Part shown: piece after piece, positions 57,834 to 64,000 of the stretch
How positions within the stretch are numbered: position 1 is the stretch's first letter
Layout: each line of letters opens with the position of its first letter
Position numbers and translations under genes: made by a program
NCBI GenBank assembly: GCA_030148005.1
Contig: JASBUI010000013.1
Coordinates: 124,001 to 188,000, forward strand
Reading direction: 5' to 3'
From: Paracoccaceae bacterium
Lineage (GTDB): Bacteria; Pseudomonadota; Alphaproteobacteria; Rhodobacterales; Rhodobacteraceae
Length of the DNA stretch: 64,000 bases
The notes under the pieces: model-generated
Database searches by the model: none
What the model was told of the DNA's origin: nothing
The model's input: only the letters and a program-made list of their open reading frames with translations

Positions 57834-59375
57834 CTAGCGCCCCCGGAAAAGCCCGCCCAAAAGGCCGCGCACGATGCGCCGGCCGGTTGTGCCCTTGAGC
57901 TCCTTGATAAAGACATTGGCCACCGCTTCGCCGAAGCTGTCGTCCGATCTGGAGCGGCGCGAGGTTGAGCGGCCGACCTTGGTGCCGCTGTAGCGGCGGG
58001 CGGTGCGATGTTCGCGCTCTTGCTCTTCTGCCTCGGCCTCGCGCTCTTCTGCGGCCTCGGCTTCGGCGGCGGCGCGTTCGGCGCGTTTCTTAAGCTCTTC
58101 ATAGGCGCTGTCGCGGTCCTTGAGCGCCTCGTATTTTCCGGCGATGGGCGAGGTGTCGATCACCGTTTTGCGCTGGGCCTCGCTGATGGGGCCAAGCTGC
58201 GAGGATGGCGGGCGGATCAGGGTGCGTTCAACGACGCCGGGCACGCCTTTTTTCTGCAGCATGGAGGTGACAGCCTCGCCTACGCCGACCTCGCGTATGG
58301 CGAGCTCTGTGTCAAAGCGGGGGTTCTCGCGATAGGTTTCGGCGGCAAGGCGCAGGTGTTTCTTGTCCTTGGCGGTGAAGGCGCGCAGGGCGTGCTGGAT
58401 GCGGTTTCCAAGCTGGCCCAGCACATCCTCGGGAACATCGGCGGGGTTCTGGGTGACGAAATAGACCCCAACGCCTTTGGAGCGGATAAGCCGCGCCACC
58501 TGTTCGACCTTGTCCACCAGCGCCTTTGGGCTGTCGTCAAAGAGAAGATGCGCTTCGTCAAAGAAGAAGACCAGCTTGGGCTTGTCGGGATCGCCCACCT
58601 CGGGCAGCTCTTCGAAAAGTTCGGACAAGAGCCAGAGCAGGAAGGTGGCGTAGAGGCGCGGCGATGACATCAGCTTGTCAGAGGCAAGGATGTTGATGCG
58701 CCCGCGCCCATCCGGGTCGGTGCGCATGATATCGGACAGCTCAAGCGCCGGTTCGCCAAACAGGTTCTGCCCGCCCTGATTTTCCAGCACCAGAAGGCGG
58801 CGCTGAATGGTGCCGATCGAGCTTGGCGAGACATTGCCGTAGCGCAGCGTCAGCTCGGCGGCGTTCTCGCCCACCCAGACCAGCATTGCCTGCAGGTCTT
58901 TCAGGTCATAAAGCGCCAGCCCCTGTTCGTCGGCCACGCGAAAGGCGATGTTCAGGATGCCTTCCTGCGCCTCGCTAAGGTCCATCAGCCGCGAGATCAG
59001 AAGCGGGCCCATTTCAGAAACCGTGGTACGGACCGGGTGGCCCGAGCGGCCGAAAAGATCCCAGAAGGTGACCGGGAAGCTTTCATAGCCGTAGTCGTCA
59101 AAGCCGATCTTGGTGGCGCGCGAGGTGAAAGCTTCGTGAAGTTTGAAGCCCTCTGATCCGGCAAGGGCCAGCCCGGAAAGATCGCCCTTTACGTCGGACA
59201 GAAACACCGGGACGCCCGCCTTGGAAAAGCTTTCGGCAAGGATTTGAAGCGTGACGGTCTTGCCGGTCCCGGTCGCGCCGGCGACCAAACCGTGGCGGTT
59301 GGCATATTTCAGGTCCAGATACTGTTTCTCAGCATAGTCGGCCCCGCCGCCGCCAATGAAAATCCCGTCCTGCAT
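57834..59375 (-). CDS. HerA-like helicase/ATPase (DUF853, YjgR family)
   Basis: 513 aa. Walker A is GLVAGATGTGKTVTLQILAE (around residues 29-48), Walker B is KLVFFFDEAHLLFDD, and sensor stretches GVYFVTQNPADVPEDVLGQLGNRIQHALRAFT follow. The C-terminal third has a highly charged coiled-coil (AERAAAEAEAAEEREAEAEEQE) before a basic tail. The family is widespread and of unknown cellular role; HerA-type ATPases pump or unwind DNA. It starts 496 bp from the next gene on the other strand, with candidate small RNAs between. Confidence 0.9.
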   Translation of the reverse strand: MQDGIFIGGGGADYAEKQYLDLKYANRHGLVAGATGTGKTVTLQILAESFSKAGVPVFLSDVKGDLSGLALAGSEGFKLHEAFTSRATKIGFDDYGYESFPVTFWDLFGRSGHPVRTTVSEMGPLLISRLMDLSEAQEGILNIAFRVADEQGLALYDLKDLQAMLVWVGENAAELTLRYGNVSPSSIGTIQRRLLVLENQGGQNLFGEPALELSDIMRTDPDGRGRINILASDKLMSSPRLYATFLLWLLSELFEELPEVGDPDKPKLVFFFDEAHLLFDDSPKALVDKVEQVARLIRSKGVGVYFVTQNPADVPEDVLGQLGNRIQHALRAFTAKDKKHLRLAAETYRENPRFDTELAIREVGVGEAVTSMLQKKGVPGVVERTLIRPPSSQLGPISEAQRKTVIDTSPIAGKYEALKDRDSAYEELKKRAERAAAEAEAAEEREAEAEEQEREHRTARRYSGTKVGRSTSRRSRSDDSFGEAVANVFIKELKGTTGRRIVRGLLGGLFRGR

Positions 59376-59429
59376 TTGCTACTCCAAACAATTTTACCGC
59401 CGTCACCATACTTGCTTAACCAATCTCTG

Positions 59430-59523
59430 CCAGTCTTTCCTTTGTCGCAGCGTTGATCCTCTTCGCTGTGGCGTGACTTCCTCCCTGTTAGACTTGCCGC
59501 GCCATCTGGCGCGGCCTTTTTTT
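59430..59523 (+). ncRNA. candidate small RNA 1
   Basis: The 3' end is defined by the terminator at 59496-59523. Just upstream is CTTCCTCCCTG (59478-59488), complementary to Shine-Dalgarno sequences, which is typical of RNAs that pair with ribosome sites. The 5' end is a guess because no good promoter was found. Confidence 0.3.
59496..59523 (+). terminator. strong Rho-independent terminator
   Basis: GCCGCGCC, loop ATCT, GGCGCGGC, then C and seven T. The nearest plus-strand gene upstream is the CorC-type gene, over 1.7 kb away. Confidence 0.85.
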
Positions 59524-59575
59524 GGCGGTGCCCGAGGTGCATAACCCCTTGGCGGCGGAGTGTTTTAATTGTGAG

Positions 59576-59604
59576 TTGACGCAAGGCGCCAATGGCCTTA
59601 GCGT
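59576..59604 (+). promoter_or_regulatory. sigma-70-like promoter for candidate small RNA 2
   Basis: TTGACG (59576-59581), 17-base spacer, TAGCGT (59599-59604). The -35 box is a near-perfect match for alphaproteobacterial promoters. Confidence 0.4.
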
Positions 59605-59610
59605 GCCGGA

Positions 59611-59684
59611 CAATGACTGGTCGGCCCGTCCGACAGGGAGAAAGTCAAATATACGGGAAAGGGCCTCTGCGGGCCCTTTTCTCA
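59611..59684 (+). ncRNA. candidate small RNA 2 (~74 nt)
   Basis: Bounded by the promoter-like sequence ending at 59604 and the terminator at 59658-59684. No known RNA family is recognised. Confidence 0.3.
59658..59684 (+). terminator. Rho-independent terminator
   Basis: AAAGGGCC, loop of 6, GGCCCTTT, then TCTC. An 8-bp perfect stem. Confidence 0.7.
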
Positions 59685-59871
59685 ATTTTGGCCCCCCGGA
59701 TTTCGCGTCATTTTTCCAACCCCGGCAGGTTGGGATTTACCGCAAACCAAAGGCCCGCGCGGCCCGGCGGGTTCTTGCCGCGCCTTTACGCTTCTCGCCG
59801 GTTTCGGGCCTGACACCGGCTTCGGACCATGCTAGAGCGGCGCGACAACAACAGTTAAAACGAGCGTTGGT

Positions 59872-60552
59872 ATGCATCTGATGTCTTCTTCTTTCTTCCG
59901 CATCGTCCTTGTGGCCGCCCTTGGGCTGGCGCCGATGGCGATGGCACAGACCGATACGACAACCGGCGGCTCAGGCGCTGCCCAGCCGGTCGACAATGGC
60001 ACCGGCTTTCAGCCCGGCAAAGCAGCCGACCCTGCCGGTTCGACCTATTCGCGCGAGCGGATCGGCGACTGGGATCTGCGCTGTGTCCGCTCAAAGGCGG
60101 GCGAGCAATCCGAAATTGACCCCTGCCAGCTTTACCAGCTTCTTAAGGATGACAAGGGCAACTCGGTCGCCGAGATAAGCCTTTTTGGCCTTGATGTTCC
60201 CAATGGTCCCGCCGTTGCGGGCGCCACGATCATCACCCCGCTTGAGACGCTTTTGACGCGCGAGATCACGATGTCGGTCGATGGGGCAAATGCCAAGCGC
60301 TATGCCTTTTCGTGGTGTTCGGTCGTGGGCTGTTATGCCCGCGTCGGATTTACCCAAGCCGAGATTGACGCCTTCAAGGCCGGATCAATGGCCGAGCTGG
60401 TTATCGTTCCGGCGCCTGCGCCCGACACCAATGTTTCGGTGAAGATGTCGCTTAAAGGCTTTACCGCAGGCTATAAGGCCGTGAATGAGGTTAACGCCAA
60501 GGCGGCGGCTGCGATTGATGCGGCGAAAAAGACGGATGCGCCCAAGCAATAG
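59872..60552 (+). CDS. invasion-associated locus B (IalB) family protein
   Basis: 226 aa with a signal peptide (cleavage near MAMAQ) and a low-complexity linker rich in Gly, Thr and Pro. The IalB domain starts at IGDWDLRCVRSKAGEQ and continues through PCQLYQLLKDDKGN, ITPLETLLTREITMSVDG, FSWCSVVGCYARVGFT and VKMSLKGFTAGYKAV. The four cysteines match the family disulfides. IalB was first linked to erythrocyte invasion in Bartonella, but homologs occur widely in free-living alphaproteobacteria, where the role is unknown. A second in-frame ATG lies at 59881. Confidence 0.9.
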   Translation: MHLMSSSFFRIVLVAALGLAPMAMAQTDTTTGGSGAAQPVDNGTGFQPGKAADPAGSTYSRERIGDWDLRCVRSKAGEQSEIDPCQLYQLLKDDKGNSVAEISLFGLDVPNGPAVAGATIITPLETLLTREITMSVDGANAKRYAFSWCSVVGCYARVGFTQAEIDAFKAGSMAELVIVPAPAPDTNVSVKMSLKGFTAGYKAVNEVNAKAAAAIDAAKKTDAPKQ

Positions 60553-60580
60553 CGCCGAACGCGCCCTGAAAAAACAAACA

Positions 60581-60610
60581 GCGCCGCCCCCTGATCCGGG
60601 CGGCGCTTTT
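60581..60610. terminator. bidirectional terminator between IalB-like and ketosynthase genes
   Basis: GCGCCGCCC / GGGCGGCGC with an 8-base loop, followed by TTTT on the plus strand and preceded by an A-run near 60569-60574 that gives T on the minus strand. It serves the two convergent genes. Confidence 0.85.
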
Positions 60611-60627
60611 CGTTTGCCCTGCCGCGC

Positions 60628-61836
60628 CTAGATGCGGCGCAGCGCGATCACCGCGTTCAGCCCACCAAAGGCAAAAGCGTTGGACAGGGCCACATCGACA
60701 TCCGCCTCGCGCGCGACATTGGGCACGACATCCAGCGCGCATTCGGGGTCAGGCTCTTCATAGCCGATGGTAGGGGCGATCACCCCGTCGCGCACCGCCA
60801 TGATACAAGCCAAAAGTTCGACCGCCCCGGTGCCGCCGATCAGATGGCCATGCATCGATTTGGTGGATGACAGCATAAGCTTGTCGGCATGGGCGCCAAA
60901 AACATCGGCAACGGCGGCGCATTCGGTCTTGTCATTGGCGGCGGTGCCGGTGCCATGGGCATTGATATAGCCGACATCCTCGGGGGCCAGCCCCGCATCG
61001 CTCAGCGCCCCGGCAATCGCCCGCGCCGCGCCCTGTTTTGAGGGCATGACGATATCGCTGGCATCCGAGGTCATCGAGAAACCGATCACCTCGGCCAAAA
61101 TCTCGGCGCCGCGCGCGCGCGCATGTTCGTATTCTTCAAAGACGAAGACGCCCGCGCCCTCGCCCTGCACCATGCCGTTGCGCCCAAGGCTGAAGGGGCG
61201 GCAGGCATCCTTTGACATAACGCGAAGCCCTTCCCAGGCTTTCACCCCGCCAAAGCACAGCATCGATTCCGATCCGCCCGTTACCATCACCTCGCTCAGA
61301 CCTGAGCGGACAAGGTAAAAGGCCTGCCCCATCGCATGGTTCGAGGACGCACAGGCCGTGGCCACCGTAAAGGAGGGACCGCGCAGGCCATATTGCATCG
61401 AGACATGGCTTGCCGCGGCATTGTTCATCAGCTTGGGCACGACAAAGGGATGCACCCGGTTCTTGCCCGCCTCATAGACGGCGCGATAATTCTCGTCCCA
61501 AGTGTTCACCCCGCCGCCGGCGGTGCCCAGAACGACGCCGGCCTTTGCGGCCAGATCGTCGGCAAAGATCAGGCCCGACTGCTCGATCGCCTCTTTGGCG
61601 GCCATCAGCGTGAACTGGGTGAAACGATCGTACAGGCTTATCTGCTGGCGGTTCCAATGGGCCTCGGGATCATAGCCGCGCACCTGACCGCCGATCTGGA
61701 TCGACAGGCGTTCAACGTCGCGAATGTCCAAGGGGCCGATCCCGCAACGCCCTTCGCGCATCGCTTCAAGCGTCTGGGGAACATCCGATCCAAGTGCGTT
61801 GATCGTGCCCGCACCAGTGATGACAACCCGCTTCAT
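60628..61836 (-). CDS. beta-ketoacyl-ACP synthase (FabF/NodE-like)
   Basis: 402 aa of the KAS II type. The catalytic Cys-His-His set is in VATACASSNHAMG, INAHGTGTAANDKTE and STKSMHGHLIGGTGAVE. The motif MHGHLIGG and overall spacing resemble the NodE-like branch rather than housekeeping FabF. It elongates an acyl chain on ACP with malonyl-ACP. It starts 1 bp after its ACP gene and is 3' of lpxD on the same strand, so it is probably devoted to a special acyl chain rather than general fatty acid synthesis. Confidence 0.9.
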   Translation of the reverse strand: MKRVVITGAGTINALGSDVPQTLEAMREGRCGIGPLDIRDVERLSIQIGGQVRGYDPEAHWNRQQISLYDRFTQFTLMAAKEAIEQSGLIFADDLAAKAGVVLGTAGGGVNTWDENYRAVYEAGKNRVHPFVVPKLMNNAAASHVSMQYGLRGPSFTVATACASSNHAMGQAFYLVRSGLSEVMVTGGSESMLCFGGVKAWEGLRVMSKDACRPFSLGRNGMVQGEGAGVFVFEEYEHARARGAEILAEVIGFSMTSDASDIVMPSKQGAARAIAGALSDAGLAPEDVGYINAHGTGTAANDKTECAAVADVFGAHADKLMLSSTKSMHGHLIGGTGAVELLACIMAVRDGVIAPTIGYEEPDPECALDVVPNVAREADVDVALSNAFAFGGLNAVIALRRI

Positions 61837-61837
61837 C

Positions 61838-62104
61838 TCAAGCGGTCTGCTCTTTCACCAGACCCTCGACCGCAGCGATGATCGAGGCGACAGAAGAGAT
61901 GTCGAAATCGGACTGCTCGGGGGCGTTGGCGTTGAAAGGCACTTGAATATCAAAGGCTTCTTCGATGGCAAAGATGCTTTCGACCAGGCCAAGGCTGTCG
62001 ATCCCAAGGTCCTGCAAGGTCTGTTCCATGGTCACATCACCGGGCTCAAGCACGGCCTGCTCGGCGATAATCTCGATAACCCTGTCCTTGACACTTGCTG
62101 ACAT
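61838..62104 (-). CDS. specialised acyl carrier protein
   Basis: 88 aa, acidic, with the phosphopantetheine Ser in LGIDSLGLVESIFAIEEAF (about residue 37). GAGGG precedes the ATG. It is longer and more divergent than the housekeeping AcpP, with a PFNANAPEQSDFDI loop after helix II. The neighbour ketosynthase and lpxD suggest that it carries the hydroxyacyl chain that LpxD transfers. It is not an obvious match to rhizobial AcpXL. Confidence 0.9.
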   Translation of the reverse strand: MSASVKDRVIEIIAEQAVLEPGDVTMEQTLQDLGIDSLGLVESIFAIEEAFDIQVPFNANAPEQSDFDISSVASIIAAVEGLVKEQTA

Positions 62105-62136
62105 ATCAATCCCTCAGCCCAATCTCTGCCGCTCGT

Positions 62137-63240
62137 TTAGTCGCTCTGGCCGCTCTTTGAAACCGCCTTTTTAAGCGCGTCGATCTCATCCTGAAGCGAT
62201 TGCAACCTACGCGGCAAGCGGCGTTGCACCTTGTAACTTTCAAGCTGTTTGTCCATCCGCATCGCCGGATGACCCAGTAGGACGCGGCCCGCTGGCGCGT
62301 TAGAGTAAATCTTGGTGCCGCCCCCTGCAATCACATCATCACCGACAAAGATATTGTCGCTGACACCGCATTGCCCGGCCAGAACAACCCGGCTGCCGAT
62401 CCGGGTAGAGCCAGCAATGCCGACCTGACCGCACAATAGACAGTCCTCACCGACCTCGACGTTGTGGCCGATGTGCACAAGGTTATCCAGCTTGGTGCCC
62501 CGGCCGATGCGGGTGGCGCGGATGGTGCCGCGATCGATGGTGGAATTGGCGCCGATCTCGACATCGTCGCCGATCTCGACGCTGCCCAGCGAATGAATGC
62601 GGGTCCAGCTTTGCGCAGCGCTGCTGCCTTGCGCGCCCAGCGTCTCGCGCGCGGCCTCAACGCCGGATTTCTCGGGCGTGACAAAGGAAAACCCATCCGC
62701 CCCGATCACCGCGCCGGCATGGGCAATGAAATTGGCGCCGATGGTGACGCGCGCGCCGATGCGGGCGCCCTGAAGCAAAAGCGCGCCTGCGCCGATCACC
62801 GCATCCTCGGCAATGCTGACATGGGCGGCAATGCGTGCGCCGGCCCCGATGCGGGCGCGCGGGCCGATCACCACCAAGGGGCCGATGGCCGCGCCCTGCC
62901 CGATCTCTGCGGAAGGATCGATCACCGCCGTGGGGTGGATGCCCGGCGCAATCTCGGGGCCCGGATCCATAAGCTGGGTCAGCCCCGACATCGCATAGCG
63001 CGGGCGCGGCACGAAGATCGCCGCCTCAAGGCCCAGCTCTTGCCAGTCGGCCCCTTCCCACAGGATCGCCGCGCGCGCCGCGCCGCTTTTCAGCGCCTCG
63101 CCGTATTCGGGCTTCATCGCTAGGGCCAGCGCGTCTGGGCCTGCATCCTGCGGCTCTGCGGCGCGGCTGACGGCCAGATCAATGGCGCCAAAAGCCTTTG
63201 CTTCCAGCGCCGTTGCTATTTCTTGGATGGTAAAGCGCAT
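62137..63240 (-). CDS. lpxD: UDP-3-O-(3-hydroxyacyl)glucosamine N-acyltransferase
   Basis: 367 aa. An N-terminal uridine-binding domain (residues 1-100) is followed by left-handed beta-helix hexapeptide repeats ([21 protein letters not shown] and onward), the active-site His region [21 protein letters not shown] and a C-terminal helix that contacts ACP. It adds the second 3-hydroxyacyl chain to the lipid A precursor. In most proteobacteria lpxD lies between skp and fabZ; here it lies about 37 kb from that block. Confidence 0.95.
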   Translation of the reverse strand: MRFTIQEIATALEAKAFGAIDLAVSRAAEPQDAGPDALALAMKPEYGEALKSGAARAAILWEGADWQELGLEAAIFVPRPRYAMSGLTQLMDPGPEIAPGIHPTAVIDPSAEIGQGAAIGPLVVIGPRARIGAGARIAAHVSIAEDAVIGAGALLLQGARIGARVTIGANFIAHAGAVIGADGFSFVTPEKSGVEAARETLGAQGSSAAQSWTRIHSLGSVEIGDDVEIGANSTIDRGTIRATRIGRGTKLDNLVHIGHNVEVGEDCLLCGQVGIAGSTRIGSRVVLAGQCGVSDNIFVGDDVIAGGGTKIYSNAPAGRVLLGHPAMRMDKQLESYKVQRRLPRRLQSLQDEIDALKKAVSKSGQSD

Positions 63241-63271
63241 GCCCGAACCTCGCCTGTCTCGGCGGTCAGGA

Positions 63272-64000
63272 TTACCCCTTCACAGCGCGAAGCGCCACCC
63301 CGGCGTTTTGCAACGCCTTCCAGATCCGGGCGTCACGTCCATAGACATCGCGGCGAAACTCGATCTGGCCCTTGGCGGGCGCAATCGCGGTGCGATAGAT
63401 CAGGTGAACCGGGACTTCCTTTTCCAGTGGAACAACGGTTTCCTTGCCGGTCTTCAGGCGCGCCTGAAAGAACGCCTCGGGGTCACGTTCCTGCTTGGAC
63501 AAAAGCGCATAGGCAAAGTCGAACGGGTCCTGAAGACGCACGCACCCATGGCTGAAATCGCGCTTTTCACGTGCGAAAAGGTTCTTGGCCGGGGTGTCGT
63601 GCAAATAGATGTTGTACTTGTTGGGGAACATGAACTTGACCAGCCCCAGCGCGTTGCGGCGGCTTGGCGGCTCTTTTACGTCAAAGGGAAAGTTGCGCGC
63701 GTTATACTGCGAGAAATCAATGTCGCTGCGCGGCACGATCTGGCCGCGCGTGTTGATCAGCCGCAACTGCGAGGCCGCGTTGGGGTTCTTCTTGAACAGC
63801 GGCAGGTATTCCTTGGTCGCGATCGAACGGGGCACGTTCCAAGTGGGGTTGATCACCATATGCTCCATCACGTCCGAAAACTCGGGCGTCTGGCGGTCGC
63901 TTGTGTTCTTGCCAACGACTGCGCGGGTCTGGAACGTGACCTTGCCGTTATCGACGATCTTGGCCGAGAAATCGGTGATATTGACCTGAATGTTGCGCGC
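63272..64000 (-). CDS. L,D-transpeptidase (YcbB/YkuD-type), 5' end beyond window
   Basis: Open to the window edge; the last 242 residues are visible. The catalytic motif is [19 protein letters not shown], with the nucleophile Cys, preceded by [19 protein letters not shown] and by [20 protein letters not shown], the YcbB-class signature. It forms 3-3 peptidoglycan cross-links or attaches proteins in the periplasm. It is 31 bp from lpxD on the same strand. An internal ATG at 63871 is not the true start because the fold begins upstream. Confidence 0.92.
   Translation of the reverse strand, partial: ARNIQVNITDFSAKIVDNGKVTFQTRAVVGKNTSDRQTPEFSDVMEHMVINPTWNVPRSIATKEYLPLFKKNPNAASQLRLINTRGQIVPRSDIDFSQYNARNFPFDVKEPPSRRNALGLVKFMFPNKYNIYLHDTPAKNLFAREKRDFSHGCVRLQDPFDFAYALLSKQERDPEAFFQARLKTGKETVVPLEKEVPVHLIYRTAIAPAKGQIEFRRDVYGRDARIWKALQNAGVALRAVKG

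Larger units (their letters stand above)
59376..59871 (+). other. 496-bp intergenic region with two Rho-independent terminators
   Basis: No protein gene is supported. There are two plus-strand terminators (59496-59523 and 59658-59684) with no plus-strand gene upstream, plus a promoter-like TTGACG-N17-TAGCGT at 59576-59604. This pattern suggests two short transcripts. The last 170 bp lead to the IalB-like gene. Confidence 0.55.

Noticed and set aside
59592-59813. 73-codon frame through candidate small RNA 2
   Set aside because: It passes through a terminator stem, has no ribosome site and a random composition.

Overview
The window is chromosomal DNA of an alphaproteobacterium, almost certainly a member of the Rhodobacterales/Rhodobacteraceae (roseobacter-paracoccus group). 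The evidence is the protein content: ctrA beside a DUF1153/SciP gene, usg, an IalB-family protein, lpxI (DUF1009) instead of lpxH, a TRAP transporter, and a family-typical frr-uppS-cdsA-dxr-rseP-bamA-skp-fabZ-lpxA-lpxI-lpxB block. The DNA is GC-rich with dense, often 1-4 bp overlapping genes. No rRNA, tRNA or CRISPR array was seen, and nothing looks like a prophage. The one clear mobile element is a complete IS66-family insertion sequence.

Layout. 1-4.3 kb (minus): a TRAP transporter operon (dctP, FAD monooxygenase, dctQ, dctM), with the monooxygenase inside the transporter operon. 4.4-9.6 kb: a neutral zinc metallopeptidase, a YqaA/DedA-like protein overlapping dsbB, usg, gyrA. 9.8-14.9 kb: a LysR regulator, a 410-bp gap holding a strong RNA hairpin, trmFO, a methyltransferase, gluQ, hisI and an IscU-like scaffold. 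15-20.8 kb (minus): a 40-aa membrane peptide, recG-ligA, ctrA and sciP. 20.9-34.3 kb: mnmA, then the large minus-strand envelope block from pyrH to lpxB. 34.4-43.3 kb: miaA, an AraC regulator and an oligopeptide-type ABC importer with enlarged permeases and a double ATPase. 43.4-49.2 kb: LysR, a lytic transglycosylase, and a PepSY / cytochrome b561 / membrane LuxR-type group whose PepSY gene is split by the IS66 element. 49.5-64 kb: ssb, a site-2 protease with CBS domains, aroB-aroK, a 44-aa membrane peptide plus a secreted 507-aa protein plus xerD, a degenerate metallophosphoesterase, a CorC/CNNM protein, a HerA-like ATPase, two candidate small RNAs, an IalB-like protein, a ketosynthase-ACP-lpxD module and an L,D-transpeptidase cut by the window edge.

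How the genes work together. The middle block couples translation (frr), undecaprenyl and isoprenoid supply (dxr, uppS), phospholipid precursors (cdsA), outer-membrane protein assembly (skp, bamA), envelope-stress proteolysis (rseP) and lipid A synthesis (fabZ, lpxA, lpxI, lpxB). lpxD is missing from that block and lies about 37 kb away beside its own ACP and ketosynthase. The ctrA-sciP pair is the cell-cycle/motility control node, with an inverted pair of TTAACCAT half-sites in the ctrA promoter.

Most noteworthy: (1) an IS66 insertion with an exact 8-bp target duplication, from which the broken 91-codon PepSY gene can be rebuilt in frame; (2) four copies of a hairpin-plus-GGGATATTTG..CACAAAGAAG extragenic element, each just 3' of a gene; (3) an 18-bp RNA stem whose only irregularities are G:U pairs; (4) the FAD monooxygenase embedded in a TRAP operon; (5) several tiny membrane-protein genes missed by length cut-offs. 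All function calls come from reading motifs; no database search was run.
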